Assembly: GCF_042678305.1 (NCBI RefSeq)
Contig: NZ_JBHUDT010000003.1
Strand: one strand, 5' to 3'
DNA: 64,000 nt
Origin: Gelatiniphilus marinus
Lineage (GTDB): Bacteria > Bacteroidota > Bacteroidia > Flavobacteriales > Flavobacteriaceae
The position numbers and the translations under genes are program-made. This document shows, in pieces, positions 16,283 to 26,132 of the stretch (position 1 is its first letter; every line of letters starts with the position of its first letter). A model generated the notes under the pieces. The model did not search any database. It saw only the letters and a program-made list of their open reading frames with translations, and had not been told where the DNA came from.

Positions 16283-17824
16283 TTAAAAAGGCACATCAGT
16301 TTGGTCATCCTCATTAAACGAACTACCAAATGCTTGATCTGGGCTTGCTTTAAAATTATCGGTATTAAACGTGTCGTCGTTAGCCGCAGCATTCATTTTT
16401 GAATGAAACTCGAAAGGCGAATCAAAATCATCTAAATTATCGAATTTACCTAAATGGCCAATAAATTTTAATCGTATGTTCTCCAAACCACCATTACGGT
16501 GTTTTGCAACAATAAATTCGGCTTGCCCCTCGGTTGGCGAACGCTCATCATCATCCCACTCGTCAATTTTATAATATTCGGGCCTGTAAATAAACGATAC
16601 AATATCGGCATCTTGCTCAATGGCACCCGATTCACGTAAATCCGATAGCAATGGCCGCTTGCTGCCACCACGGGTCTCTACGGCACGCGATAACTGCGAC
16701 AAGGCTATTACGGGCACGTTAAGCTCTTTGGCCAAGGCTTTCAAGTTTCTTGAAATCATCGAGATTTCCTGTTCCCTATTTCCGCCATGGCTGCTGCCAC
16801 CGGTCATTAATTGCAAGTAATCAATCATAATTAATTTTATACCGTGTTGCGATGATAAACGGCGTGCTTTGGCACGTAAATCGAAAATGGACAACGATGG
16901 GGTATCGTCTATAAAAAGCGGTGCTTTTTCCAAGCCTTTTACTTTTACGTTAAGCTGTTCCCACTCGTGCTTTTCCAGTTTTCCGGTTCGAAGTTTCTCT
17001 GAAGACAATCCTGTTTCACTAGAAATTAAACGGGTAATTAATTGTACCGAAGCCATTTCCAAAGAAAAGAAAGCAACAGGTATATTTTGATCAACGGCTA
17101 TATTTCGAGCCATAGACAAGGTTAAGGCGGTTTTACCCATACCCGGACGTGCCGCCACAATAATTAAATCGGATGGTTGCCAACCCGATGTTAATTTATC
17201 GAGTTTGTTAAACCCGGTTGGAATACCGCTTAATCCTTCTTTATTCGAAATTTCTTCAATTTTCTTTTTGGCTTGAATAACTAAATCTTGTGCGGTTTCA
17301 CTAGATTTTTTTATGTTGCCTTGGGTAACTTCGTATAGTTTAGCCTCGGCTTTATCCAATAAATCGAAAACATCTTTGGTTTCATCATAAGAATCTTCAA
17401 TAATTTCGCTTGAGATTTTTATTAAACTGCGTTGTATGAATTTCTGTAATATGATGCGTGCATGAAACTCGATATGTGCTGAAGAGGATACTTTTTGAGT
17501 TAGGGAAATAAGGTAAAAATCGCCGCCAGACAATTCCAGCTTGGAATTTTTCTTTAACTGTGTTGATACGGTTAATAAATCGACTGGTTCGCTGTTTTCG
17601 AACAAATGAAAAATAGCTTCAAATATATGCTGATGCGCTTCTTTGTAAAAAGCTTCAGGGCTTAAAATATCGATAACCTCGTCAACTCCTTTTTTGTCAA
17701 TCATCATCGCACCCAACACAACTTCTTCTAAATCAATGGCTTGTGGTGGTATCTTTCCTTTTTCAAGACTAATGATGGTGCTTTTATCTACTTTGTATCC
17801 TTGGATTTGGTTAGGCTGTTTCAT
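16283..17824 (-). CDS. dnaB: Replicative DNA helicase
   Basis: A hexameric helicase that unwinds DNA at the replication fork and loads primase. Its 513 residues cover the family. The N-terminal DnaB domain (GKIPPQAIDLEEVVLGAMMI) is followed by the RecA-like core with Walker A ARPGMGKTALTLSM, Walker B LIMIDYLQLM and the VIALSQLSR motif. A low-complexity acidic tail follows. There is no intein or insertion. It is a single gene with 74 bp to the preceding signal-peptide gene. Confidence 0.97.
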   Translation of the reverse strand: MKQPNQIQGYKVDKSTIISLEKGKIPPQAIDLEEVVLGAMMIDKKGVDEVIDILSPEAFYKEAHQHIFEAIFHLFENSEPVDLLTVSTQLKKNSKLELSGGDFYLISLTQKVSSSAHIEFHARIILQKFIQRSLIKISSEIIEDSYDETKDVFDLLDKAEAKLYEVTQGNIKKSSETAQDLVIQAKKKIEEISNKEGLSGIPTGFNKLDKLTSGWQPSDLIIVAARPGMGKTALTLSMARNIAVDQNIPVAFFSLEMASVQLITRLISSETGLSSEKLRTGKLEKHEWEQLNVKVKGLEKAPLFIDDTPSLSIFDLRAKARRLSSQHGIKLIMIDYLQLMTGGSSHGGNREQEISMISRNLKALAKELNVPVIALSQLSRAVETRGGSKRPLLSDLRESGAIEQDADIVSFIYRPEYYKIDEWDDDERSPTEGQAEFIVAKHRNGGLENIRLKFIGHLGKFDNLDDFDSPFEFHSKMNAAANDDTFNTDNFKASPDQAFGSSFNEDDQTDVPF

Positions 17825-17940
17825 GACTACGAAAGTAATTAAATTGTATGTGTTTTGCTATGAAAAACGAATCTTGATTGTTAACCTTTAGTTAACAATT
17901 TAACTGTTAATAACTTATAAATATTGTCGATAACCATAAA

Positions 17941-17970
17941 AAAAATCTGAAGTACGGGACTTCAGATTTT
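17941..17970 (-). terminator. Terminator after accA
   Basis: A perfect 12-bp stem, AAAATCTGAAGT (17942-17953) and its complement (17959-17970), with a 5-nt loop. In the minus direction it runs into a long T-stretch. Confidence 0.85.
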
Positions 17971-17993
17971 ACTGTAATGCTAATTTAAAAGGC

Positions 17994-18947
17994 TTAGCCT
18001 TTGTAAACGCCCATTTGCATATATTTATCCATACGCTGGGACACAAGATCTATTGGTGATAAGTTTTTAAGCGATTCAAAAGTTTTTAAAATGGTACTGC
18101 TAACGGTTGAAAATGTTTTTTCCCTATCGCGATGTGCACCTCCAAGGGGCTCTTTAATAATTTCGTCCACTAGCTTTAATTTTTTCATATCGGTTGCCGT
18201 AAGTTTTAGGGCTTCTGCGGCTTGTTCTTTGTATTCCCAACTGCGCCAAAGTATAGACGAGCAGGATTCTGGAGAGATAACAGAATACCAGGTGTTTTCT
18301 AGCATTAAAACCTTATCTCCTACGCCAATACCTAATGCGCCTCCAGATGCGCCTTCTCCAACAACTATGGTAATAATGGGCACTTTTAAGCGTGTCATCT
18401 CTAAAATATTTCTTGCAATAGCTTCGCCTTGTCCGCGCTCTTCGGCTTCTAAACCGGGGTAAGCTCCGGGTGTATCTAAAAGGGTTACTACCGGAATTCC
18501 GAATTTTTCGGCAGATTTCATTAAGCGCAAGGCTTTGCGGTAACCTTCTGGGTTTGCCATTCCAAAATTACGGTACTGCCTGGTTTTTGTATTGTAGCCT
18601 TTTTGCTGGCCGATAAACATAAAGCTTTGATCGCCAATTTTACCCAATCCTCCAATCATGGCTTTATCGTCTTTAAAGCTTCTGTCGCCGTGGAGCTCTA
18701 AAAAGGTATTGCCGCAAATGGCGTTTATATAGTCCATGGTATAGGGCCTATTTGGGTGGCGCGATAATTGTACACGCTGCCATGGCGTTAGGTTTTTATA
18801 GATGTTTTTTTTTACTTCTGTAAGTTTTTTTTCTATTTGCGTGCAGGTTTCAGTAACATCAACTTCACTCTCTTCGCCAATTACCCTACATTTTAACAAT
18901 TGGTCTTCTAGCTCTTTTATTGGTAATTCAAATTCTAGGTATTCCAT
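17994..18947 (-). CDS. accA: Acetyl-CoA carboxylase carboxyltransferase alpha
   Basis: The alpha subunit of the carboxyltransferase that makes malonyl-CoA for fatty-acid synthesis, working with AccD. It has 317 residues, the usual length, with the family N-terminus (MEYLEFELPIKELEDQL) and the conserved TLLDTPGAYPGLEAEERGQ and GEGASGGALGIG segments of the crotonase-like fold. The zinc finger belongs to AccD and is absent, as expected. It is monocistronic with its own promoter and terminator. Confidence 0.97.
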   Translation of the reverse strand: MEYLEFELPIKELEDQLLKCRVIGEESEVDVTETCTQIEKKLTEVKKNIYKNLTPWQRVQLSRHPNRPYTMDYINAICGNTFLELHGDRSFKDDKAMIGGLGKIGDQSFMFIGQQKGYNTKTRQYRNFGMANPEGYRKALRLMKSAEKFGIPVVTLLDTPGAYPGLEAEERGQGEAIARNILEMTRLKVPIITIVVGEGASGGALGIGVGDKVLMLENTWYSVISPESCSSILWRSWEYKEQAAEALKLTATDMKKLKLVDEIIKEPLGGAHRDREKTFSTVSSTILKTFESLKNLSPIDLVSQRMDKYMQMGVYKG

Positions 18948-18986
18948 AAGAATTTTGTATTTGGACTTTTAATCTTGGTTAGGTTG

Positions 18987-18994
18987 CAAAATTA
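18987..18994 (-). promoter_or_regulatory. accA -7 promoter element
   Basis: TAATTTTG on the minus strand, matching TAnnTTTG, 40 bp upstream of the accA start codon. The -33 TTG is not well placed. Confidence 0.45.
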
Positions 18995-19125
18995 CATATT
19001 TTATTTTGTTTTAAAATTACAAACAAAACGAAATAACATTTTAATTTCAGGAAATCCTAATTATCAAAATGGTATGGTTTGAGTAAATATAAAACTTTAA
19101 TTTTGTAATGCTGTTAAGAACGTTT

Positions 19126-20010
19126 TCATTTTAAAGTTCTTATGTTTTTTACTAGGCCATTTAGCATTACGGTTGCAATGATTACAAGGGCACCATAATA
19201 AAAATTTGATGTCATTTTTTCTTTTTCAGGAAAGAGCAGGAAAGCCATCAAAATTCCATAAATAGGTTCTAGATTATAGGTTAACACCACGGTATAAGGG
19301 CTAATGTGCTTCATAACATAAACCGAGGCAATAAAGGCATAGGCCGTACAAACGGATGCTAAAATAAAAAGATAGCCAAAATCTTGTACACTAAGCTTAA
19401 AGAAATCTGCCGAAAATCCTGGGCCAAAAAAGAACAGGTAAACAGATATAAATAACACACCACTTAAAAACTCGTAAAAAGAAATAACGGTTGCCGTATG
19501 TTGTTTTAAAAAACTACCGTTAAGTACGGCGAACAATGATGACAGGAATGCAGACGATATGCCCAGAACGATGCCAATTATATATTTAAATTCGCTTTGT
19601 GTTATTATAAAAACACCAATTATTACCATTATACCAAAAACAATTTCGTACCAAATTATAGAACGTTTATAGACTATGGGCTCTATAAAAGAGGCAAAAA
19701 AAACACCCGTTGAAAACATGGCCAGTGTTATTGATATGTTTGATGCATCAATAGCTGCGAAAAAAGTAATCCAATGCAATGCGATAATAACCCCAGCCAC
19801 CGAGAGCTTTAAAATGGATTTTGGCGGTATGCTTAATTTTACTTTGGCTATTTTAACATACGCAAGCATTAAAATAGAGGCCATAACCATTCTAAACCAA
19901 ACCAAAGGAATGGCGCTAATTGTAATAAACTCTCCTAAAATGGCTGTAAAACCTGCAATAAACACTAAAAAATGAAGGTGTAATTGGTTTTTGAGTTTAG
20001 CGTTTGGCAT
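19126..20010 (-). CDS. EamA-family (DMT) transporter
   Basis: A 294-residue inner-membrane protein with about ten hydrophobic helices arranged as two EamA repeats, typical of drug/metabolite transporters. The substrate cannot be told. Its start overlaps the end of the permease gene at 19997 by 14 bp, so both are read from one message. Confidence 0.9.
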   Translation of the reverse strand: MPNAKLKNQLHLHFLVFIAGFTAILGEFITISAIPLVWFRMVMASILMLAYVKIAKVKLSIPPKSILKLSVAGVIIALHWITFFAAIDASNISITLAMFSTGVFFASFIEPIVYKRSIIWYEIVFGIMVIIGVFIITQSEFKYIIGIVLGISSAFLSSLFAVLNGSFLKQHTATVISFYEFLSGVLFISVYLFFFGPGFSADFFKLSVQDFGYLFILASVCTAYAFIASVYVMKHISPYTVVLTYNLEPIYGILMAFLLFPEKEKMTSNFYYGALVIIATVMLNGLVKNIRTLK

Positions 20011-21073
20011 TACGTAAAAGATATAAAGCTAAAATACCGAAAATGACGTTAGGAAACCACACCGCAATAATTGGCGGGAAATTAGACTGTTCTGCCATAA
20101 CACCAAATATTTTATCGAAAAATACAAAAACCATGGCAATACAAATGCCCACAGCTAAATTAACGCCCATGCCACCGCGCCTCTTTATAGACGAAACGGC
20201 AACTGCTATTATGGTTAAAATAAATACCGAAACGGGCAAGCTCCATTTTCTGTAAAGCACTAATTGATAGCGCCCTATATTTGAAGAGCCGCGTTTTTCC
20301 TCTTTGTCTATAAAATCTTTTAACTCGCTATAAGGCAGGGTTTCTGCGATGTAAATCTCTGGAGTTAAATCTTCAGTATCGAAAGGAAATACCGTGTCTT
20401 TTTTTGGTGCGCTTTCAATAATATCTTCAAATTCGCCAATAGTTCGTTTTACATAATTACGTAATTGATATGTGCTATCTTCTGGATTGTATTTTATGGT
20501 GCTGGCGTTTATTTTGTAAACAAGTTTGTTGTCTTTAATGTGCTCTAAGGTAAAAAAGTGCCCTTGTTTGTTTTTTAAATCGAAACTGTTTACGTAAATA
20601 AAATCGTTGTCGTTAATTTGCCTAAACACATCTCTGTTTTCGGCAACTTTTCTGCCTTTTTTTAAATATTTATAGCTAAAATCATTAAAGCCCTCGCTAG
20701 CTTTGGGCGCTAAATACAAGCCCAGTACCAGGGCTAAAACAGCGACAATAAATGCACCGATTAAATAGGGTTTTAAAAATCTTGAAAAGGATACGCCCGA
20801 GCTTAAAAAAGCAATGATTTCTGTATTGTTGGCCAGTTTTGAGGTAAACCAAATTACAGACAAGAATAAAAACAACGGAAATAATAAATGGGCGAAATAA
20901 ATTGTGAAATCCAACAGGTACCACATAACCTCTGCAAAAGGCACTTCGTTTTCTAGTATTTTTCCTATTTTTTCGGCAAGATGTACTGTTATTCCTATGG
21001 GAATAAACAAGAGTAGCATCATAAAAAATGTAAATAAATAGCGCTTTAATATGTACCAGTCTAGTATTTTCAA
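19997..21073 (-). CDS. LptF/LptG-family permease
   Basis: A 358-residue YjgP/YjgQ-family membrane subunit of the lipopolysaccharide export ABC transporter. The N-terminus is MKILDWYILKRYLFTFFMML. Three membrane helices, a large periplasmic beta-jellyroll domain (about 120-270) and three C-terminal helices (VFILTIIAVAVSSIKRRGGMG) fit the family. Flavobacteria carry two such permeases, and I cannot say whether this is the F or G partner. It overlaps the EamA gene downstream. Confidence 0.9.
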   Translation of the reverse strand: MKILDWYILKRYLFTFFMMLLLFIPIGITVHLAEKIGKILENEVPFAEVMWYLLDFTIYFAHLLFPLFLFLSVIWFTSKLANNTEIIAFLSSGVSFSRFLKPYLIGAFIVAVLALVLGLYLAPKASEGFNDFSYKYLKKGRKVAENRDVFRQINDNDFIYVNSFDLKNKQGHFFTLEHIKDNKLVYKINASTIKYNPEDSTYQLRNYVKRTIGEFEDIIESAPKKDTVFPFDTEDLTPEIYIAETLPYSELKDFIDKEEKRGSSNIGRYQLVLYRKWSLPVSVFILTIIAVAVSSIKRRGGMGVNLAVGICIAMVFVFFDKIFGVMAEQSNFPPIIAVWFPNVIFGILALYLLRNAKR

Positions 21074-21178
21074 TTCAATTTCATATTTATTTTAAGAAAA
21101 CAGAAAAGAGCTATTAGAAAAAGACTCGTAAATACTATCTATTTCTTCTCTGTTCTATCTTTTCTTCTTTAAAATCTT

Positions 21179-22309
21179 TTACAAACGATTATCCATTTGT
21201 TTTACCATGTTATCTTTCCAAACCCTAAAATCTCCTGCTAATATATGTTTTCTTGCTTCGCGAACCAACCATAAATAAAATCCTAAATTATGGATGGTCG
21301 CTATTTGTTTGCCCAACAATTCGTTTACGGTAAACAAATGCCTAAGGTAGGCTTTGGTGTATTGGGTATCTACAAATGTAATTCCCATCTTGTCTATGGG
21401 CGAAAAATCGTCTGCCCATTTTAAATTTTTAATGTTAATAGTACCATTTGCCGTAAACAACATGCCGTTTCTGGCATTACGTGTTGGCATTACGCAATCG
21501 AACATATCTACACCTAACGCAATATTTTCTAAAATATTGATTGGTGTCCCTACGCCCATTAAATAGCGTGGTTTATCTTCGGGTAGAATATGGGTTACAA
21601 CCTCGGTCATGGCATACATTTCTTCGGCTGGCTCGCCCACCGATAATCCACCAATGGCATTGCCAACAGCTCCTGCATTGGCAATATATTCTGCCGATTG
21701 CTGGCGCAAGTCTTTATACGTACTGCCTTGTACTATTGGGAAAAAGGCTTGATTGTAACCGTATTTTAAAGGTGTTTTTTCTAAATGATTAATACAGCGG
21801 TCCAACCAACGATGCGTCATGTGCATGCTTCGTTTGGCATAATTGTAATCGCAGGGGTATGGTGTACACTCATCGAAAGCCATAATAATATCGGCACCAA
21901 TGGTTCGTTGTATTTCCATTACGTTTTCTGGTGTGAATGTATGATAACTGCCATCAATATGAGATTTGAATTTTACACCTTCTTCTTTAATTTTTCTGTT
22001 TGCTGAAAGTGAATACACTTGATAGCCACCCGAATCGGTTAATATATTCCGGTCCCAATTCATAAACTTGTGCAATCCACCGGCTTTTTCGAGAATGTGG
22101 GTTTGCGGGCGTAAATACAAATGATAGGTGTTACCTAGTATAATATCTGGGTTTATATCGTCTTTAAGTTCGCGCTGGTGCACGCCTTTTACTGTAGCTA
22201 CTGTACCAACAGGCATAAAAATAGGTGTTTCTATAACACCGTGATCTGTGGTTATTTTTCCGGCTCTGGCTTTACTTTTGGGGTCTTTCGTTTTTAAATC
22301 GAATGTCAT
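21179..22309 (-). CDS. tgt: Queuine tRNA-ribosyltransferase, zinc cysteines absent
   Basis: Swaps guanine for preQ1 at position 34 of GUN tRNAs. Its 376 residues match bacterial Tgt. Catalytic elements are present: TDSGGYQ with Asp92, QGSTYKDLR, and FDCVMPTRNAR with nucleophile Asp271. The C-terminal zinc site normally reads CxCxxC followed later by a His. Here the three cysteines fall at Gly309, Thr311 and Asp314, while His340 (TIHNLGFY) is kept. The protein is otherwise complete, so the fold may be stable without zinc. It has its own promoter, and the lptF/G-type gene follows 105 bp downstream. Confidence 0.94.
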   Translation of the reverse strand: MTFDLKTKDPKSKARAGKITTDHGVIETPIFMPVGTVATVKGVHQRELKDDINPDIILGNTYHLYLRPQTHILEKAGGLHKFMNWDRNILTDSGGYQVYSLSANRKIKEEGVKFKSHIDGSYHTFTPENVMEIQRTIGADIIMAFDECTPYPCDYNYAKRSMHMTHRWLDRCINHLEKTPLKYGYNQAFFPIVQGSTYKDLRQQSAEYIANAGAVGNAIGGLSVGEPAEEMYAMTEVVTHILPEDKPRYLMGVGTPINILENIALGVDMFDCVMPTRNARNGMLFTANGTINIKNLKWADDFSPIDKMGITFVDTQYTKAYLRHLFTVNELLGKQIATIHNLGFYLWLVREARKHILAGDFRVWKDNMVKQMDNRL

Positions 22310-22331
22310 ATATCTAAAAATCTGTAGTCGG

Positions 22332-22339
22332 CAAACCTA
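22332..22339 (-). promoter_or_regulatory. tgt -7 promoter element
   Basis: TAGGTTTG on the minus strand, matching TAnnTTTG, 23 bp upstream of the tgt start codon. Confidence 0.5.
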
Positions 22340-22430
22340 CATATTTTTTTTATTCTAATACCTGTCTCATCTTTAAATCGTGTTTGCCTTAACACTATTT
22401 TATGAGGTCTGGCGGTTTATAAAAATAAAT

Positions 22431-23204
22431 TTACAGGCTTTTAGCTTCCTCCCAAAACTGGTCCATTTCGGCAAGCGTCATATCCTTTAGGGGTTTGTTT
22501 AAGCATTTAGCCTTGGCTTCAAGGTATTTAAATCGCTTTGAAAATTTTTTATTGGTGCGCTCCAAGGCATTTTCTGGGTTAATGTTTAAAAAGCGGGCGT
22601 AGTTTACCATTGCGAACAAAACATCGCCAAATTCGTTTTCCATGTTGTCTTGGTTGCCCAAGTTTACCTCGGTTTTAAACTCGTTTAATTCCTCTTCTAC
22701 CTTTTCCCAAACTTGATTAGGCGCTTCCCAATCAAAACCTACTCCGGCTACTTTTTCTTGAATTCTATTGGCTTTTACCAATGCTGGCAGGCTTTTGGGC
22801 ACGCCTTCTAAAACACTAGTTTTGCCTTCTTTAAGCTTTAGGTTTTCCCAATTGCGTTTTACATCGTTTTCGTTTTCAACCTTTAGGTCGCCGTAAATAT
22901 GCGGATGCCTGTTTATCAATTTTTCGCAAATACTGTTGCAAACATCGGCAATATCAAAATGTTTGGTTTCGCTTCCTATTTTAGAATAAAACACAATGTG
23001 CAGCAATACATCGCCCAATTCCTTTTTAACTTCATTTAAGTCATTATCTAAAATGGCATCGCCCAATTCGTAGGTTTCTTCAATGGTAAGATGCCTTAGG
23101 GTTTCCATGGTTTGCTTTTTATCCCAGGGGCATTGCTCTCGCAATTCGTCCATAATGGTTAGCAACCTATCAAAGGCTTTTAGTTGTTTTGCTCTGCAAT
23201 TCAT
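22431..23204 (-). CDS. mazG: Nucleoside triphosphate pyrophosphohydrolase
   Basis: A 257-residue tandem-domain MazG, which hydrolyses NTPs/dNTPs to monophosphates and is thought to clean the nucleotide pool. The first domain shows the EETYELGDAI and later KKELGDVLLH metal-binding pattern (EExxE...ExxD). The second domain has EVEEELNEFKTE and ENEFGDVLFAMVN. The open frame begins at ATG 23204 (MNCRAKQLKAFDRLL). A single gene, divergent from the cupin. Confidence 0.95.
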   Translation of the reverse strand: MNCRAKQLKAFDRLLTIMDELREQCPWDKKQTMETLRHLTIEETYELGDAILDNDLNEVKKELGDVLLHIVFYSKIGSETKHFDIADVCNSICEKLINRHPHIYGDLKVENENDVKRNWENLKLKEGKTSVLEGVPKSLPALVKANRIQEKVAGVGFDWEAPNQVWEKVEEELNEFKTEVNLGNQDNMENEFGDVLFAMVNYARFLNINPENALERTNKKFSKRFKYLEAKAKCLNKPLKDMTLAEMDQFWEEAKSL

Positions 23205-23369
23205 TATTTAAATTTTTGTAAAAATACAATTTTGGTTATGCCGAAATAATAATGTACTAAAAAAACCAATTTATTTTTCATGCTTTATGGTTTTAAGACT
23301 CTAACTGCCATAATATTTTTTATACCATTTTAATCTACCAAATGTTAATTATACTATTTGGTTTATGGT

Positions 23370-23401
23370 TTGACTTAGTGCGAAAAAATAAATACTTTCG
23401 C
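23370..23401 (+). promoter_or_regulatory. Candidate promoter of the cupin gene
   Basis: TTTG at 23370-23373, a 20-bp spacer, then TACTTTCG at 23394-23401, one mismatch from TAnnTTTG. It leaves a leader of about 90 nt before the ATG. Confidence 0.5.
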
Positions 23402-23496
23402 CAAATACAATATTAGGGTGTTATTACAGCACTAGTTATTTTAAAACCCTACAGATAATATTTAAAAAAGAATTATAATTTTAAAAAAGATTTTTT

Positions 23497-23829
23497 ATGC
23501 CAAATGAATTTGAAAAAGGAAAAATATTTTCTTACGATAAAAGTATTAGTTATGCCGAAAAAGCCGTTGTTAGCAAGCATATTTTAAAAAAAGAAACAGG
23601 AAATATTTCTTTATTTGCTTTTGATAAAAATGAAGGTTTAAGCGAACATACCGCACCTTTTGATGCTATTGCTTTTATAGTTGATGGTAAAGCCGATATA
23701 AAAATAGATGGGGTTTCCCACATTCTTGAAACAGGAGACAATATAATTATGCCAGCAAATATACCGCACTCGTTATTTGCCATAGAGAAATTTAAAATGG
23801 TACTAACTATGCTAAAAAATAAAAAGTAA
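23497..23829 (+). CDS. Small cupin-domain protein
   Basis: A 110-residue single-domain cupin. Its beta-barrel signature is visible as LSEHTAPFDAIAFIVDGKADI and GDNIIMPANIPHSLFA, giving candidate metal-ligand histidines. Its substrate is unknown; small cupins range from isomerases to sensors. It is divergent from mazG and separated from it by 292 bp holding only its promoter. Confidence 0.85.
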   Translation: MPNEFEKGKIFSYDKSISYAEKAVVSKHILKKETGNISLFAFDKNEGLSEHTAPFDAIAFIVDGKADIKIDGVSHILETGDNIIMPANIPHSLFAIEKFKMVLTMLKNKK

Positions 23830-24057
23830 AATTGATTACTTTTCATACTCCCTCCCGAGAGCTTTCGGGAAGGGATTCTCGGGAATGGCCCCAACGCTTC
23901 GGTAAAATTACCCCCCTGTAACACAGCCTCAAGACCTTCTTTTCGATTTAAATCTTTACTTAAATTTTAATTCAGGTAGCACTTACGCATTTTGTTAGCA
24001 AACGTTTAATTATTAATACATTATATTAGATGTATAGTTTTAATTAGCGTTAACACA

Positions 24058-25257
24058 ATGGATACTTTAAAAATTTCAGTACTGGCAATTCTTATTTTGT
24101 TTTTTAGTTGCAGTAAAGGCAAACCATCAGTAGAAAAAAAATGGTATAAAGGTAATTTGCACACCCATTCTTATTGGAGTGATGGCGACGAATTCCCTGA
24201 AGTTATTATGCATTGGTATAAAAGTAACGGGTATCAATTTGTAGCTTTAACAGACCATAATACTTTGGCCAAGGGTGATAAATGGATAACTGTTCCTGAA
24301 GATTCCATCTATCAAAACGCATTTAAAAATTACCTAAAAACCTATGGTACAAATTGGGTAAATTATAAAATTGATTCGTTAAACAGAATCCAAGTTAAAC
24401 TAAAAACTTACAACCAATACAAAACAAAATTTGAAGAGAATAATAAGTTTTTAATTCTACAAGCTGAAGAAATAACCGATAGCTACCAAGGCAAGCCCAT
24501 TCACATAAACGCAACCAATATCGAGCACAAAATAAACCCGCAAGGTGGCCACAGCGTTTTAAATGTGATGCAAAACAACTTAGATGCCGTAGCTAAACAA
24601 AAAGAAGAATTAGGCAAACCAATAATAGCCCACATTAACCATGCAAATTTTGGCTACGCCATTGGTCTTGAAGATATGATAGCCTTAAAAAACGAACAGT
24701 TTTTCGAGGTTTACAACGGGCATCCTGCTGTTAATAATTCTGGAAATGATGAATATATATCCACTGAATTGATGTGGGATTACATTAACATTGCTTACAT
24801 AGAAAACAATAAACCATTAATGTACGGACTTGCTACCGATGATTCGCACCATTACCACAGAAAAGGCAGCACATGGAGCAACGCTGGTAGAGGCTGGATT
24901 ATGGTACAAACAGATATATTAAGCCCTAAATCTTTAATAAACGCGATGGAAACCGGACAGTTTTACGCCTCAACTGGCGTAGAATTAAAAGATCTTAGTT
25001 TTAAAAACAACACCCTTTCTGTTGAAGTTAAAGCAGATAAAAACACAACCTACAAAATAGCGTTTATTGGCTGCAAAAAAGGACAAGTAGAGCCCGAAGA
25101 ACTTTTTTCTGTCGAGGGCAACAAAGCCAGTTTCGTACTAACAAAAAACTTGCTATACGCAAGATGCAAAATAACCTCTTCTAAATTACACAAAAACCCC
25201 ATTGAAGATTTGCTGTTTGAAAACGCTTGGACCCAACCTTATACTTATACAGAATAA
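24058..25257 (+). CDS. PHP-domain metallophosphoesterase-like lipoprotein
   Basis: A 399-residue protein with an SPII signal (ILILFFSC, Cys19). It has a PHP fold: GNLHTHSYWSDGD near residue 35 supplies the first HxH metal motif, then FVALTDHNTL, AEEITD, IAHINHANFG and ATDDSHHY. It is probably a metal-dependent phosphoesterase or hydrolase facing the periplasm or cell surface; the substrate is unknown. The C-terminal 80 residues form a beta-rich domain. A single gene. Confidence 0.85.
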   Translation: MDTLKISVLAILILFFSCSKGKPSVEKKWYKGNLHTHSYWSDGDEFPEVIMHWYKSNGYQFVALTDHNTLAKGDKWITVPEDSIYQNAFKNYLKTYGTNWVNYKIDSLNRIQVKLKTYNQYKTKFEENNKFLILQAEEITDSYQGKPIHINATNIEHKINPQGGHSVLNVMQNNLDAVAKQKEELGKPIIAHINHANFGYAIGLEDMIALKNEQFFEVYNGHPAVNNSGNDEYISTELMWDYINIAYIENNKPLMYGLATDDSHHYHRKGSTWSNAGRGWIMVQTDILSPKSLINAMETGQFYASTGVELKDLSFKNNTLSVEVKADKNTTYKIAFIGCKKGQVEPEELFSVEGNKASFVLTKNLLYARCKITSSKLHKNPIEDLLFENAWTQPYTYTE

Positions 25258-25324
25258 AAAACCATAAAGCCCTTGCTTTAAAGATTGTTAGGAAACGCTG
25301 TAAAAAAGCAACACAAAAATAAAA

Positions 25325-25927
25325 CTACTCCCTATAAATTGTGGGTAAGGCTATTTTAAACTTTACAGCCAACAATCTCGTGGTTATTACCACCACACCG
25401 GCAACTACAAAGACAATATTGTCTTCAATTGGTAATTCGCTTAACAAAAAATATGTAACCCCACCAAGAATACAAGCTGTGGCATAAATTTCCTTTCTGA
25501 ATATTACGGGTATTTCGTTACATAAAATATCTCTTATAACACCTCCAAAACATGCCGACATGGTACCCAAAGCTACACAAATTATAGGGTGCAATTCTGC
25601 ATTTATACCTTTTTCTATACCTACCACAGTATAAAGCCCAATACCTATGGTATCAAACAAAAAAAGTGAGGTTCTTAAATAATTGATTTTGTTTCTAAAA
25701 ACAATGGCAAATACCGAAGATGCTATAATGATGTAAGAATACGTCATGTCTTCCATCCAAAAAACCGGCGTGTTTCCTATAAGCAAATCGCGCAGCGTAC
25801 CACCACCAACTGCGGTTACAAAAGCAATTATTAGGATGCCGAATAAGTCCATTTTTTTGCCCATCGCAACTAGTACGCCCGAAATGGCAAAGGCAATGGT
25901 GCCTAAAATATCTATGGTGTAAAACAT
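25325..25927 (-). CDS. TRIC-type/UPF0126 membrane protein
   Basis: A 200-residue, seven-helix membrane protein of the YicG/UPF0126 family, made of two similar halves with glycine-rich segments (TVGGGTLRDLLIGNTPVFW here reads AVGGGTLRDLL; second half CFGGVIRDILCNEIP). The bacterial family is related to trimeric intracellular cation channels, so K+ conductance is plausible. Single gene. Confidence 0.9.
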   Translation of the reverse strand: MFYTIDILGTIAFAISGVLVAMGKKMDLFGILIIAFVTAVGGGTLRDLLIGNTPVFWMEDMTYSYIIIASSVFAIVFRNKINYLRTSLFLFDTIGIGLYTVVGIEKGINAELHPIICVALGTMSACFGGVIRDILCNEIPVIFRKEIYATACILGGVTYFLLSELPIEDNIVFVVAGVVVITTRLLAVKFKIALPTIYRE

Positions 25928-25962
25928 GGTTTTTTGTTAATCATATTAATTTATACGATGGT

Positions 25963-26064
25963 GCGCGTTAGCGATTGAGGCATTTGATGAAGCTCTTTTT
26001 GTGTTGTTGCACCTATGCAACACAAAAAAGCGACTGCCGAAAGCGCGACCCTTGTGGTAACGCT
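25963..26064 (+). repeat. Dispersed GCGTTA...TAACGC element, diverged copy D
   Basis: It begins GCGCGTTAGCGATTGAGG and ends GTGGTAACGCT, with a central part including a TGTGTTG...CAACACA hairpin not seen in the other copies. It is the most diverged of the four copies. Confidence 0.5.
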
Positions 26065-26090
26065 ATAATTATATTTTTTATAAGAATGAT

Positions 26091-26111
26091 ATCCCGAAAC
26101 AATTTCGGGAT
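26091..26111. repeat. Short perfect hairpin
   Basis: ATCCCGAAA at 26091-26099 pairs with 26103-26111 around a 3-nt loop. It has no T-run and is part of the repeat-filled 453-bp gap between the TRIC and RDD genes. Confidence 0.5.
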
Positions 26112-26132
26112 GAGTGATTCACTCTCTTTTTT

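Noticed and set aside
23850..23925. GC-rich stretch with a TCCCGA...TCGGGA hairpin after the cupin gene
   Set aside because: It could be a weak terminator or repeat fragment, but arms are short, there is no T-run, and I found no second copy.
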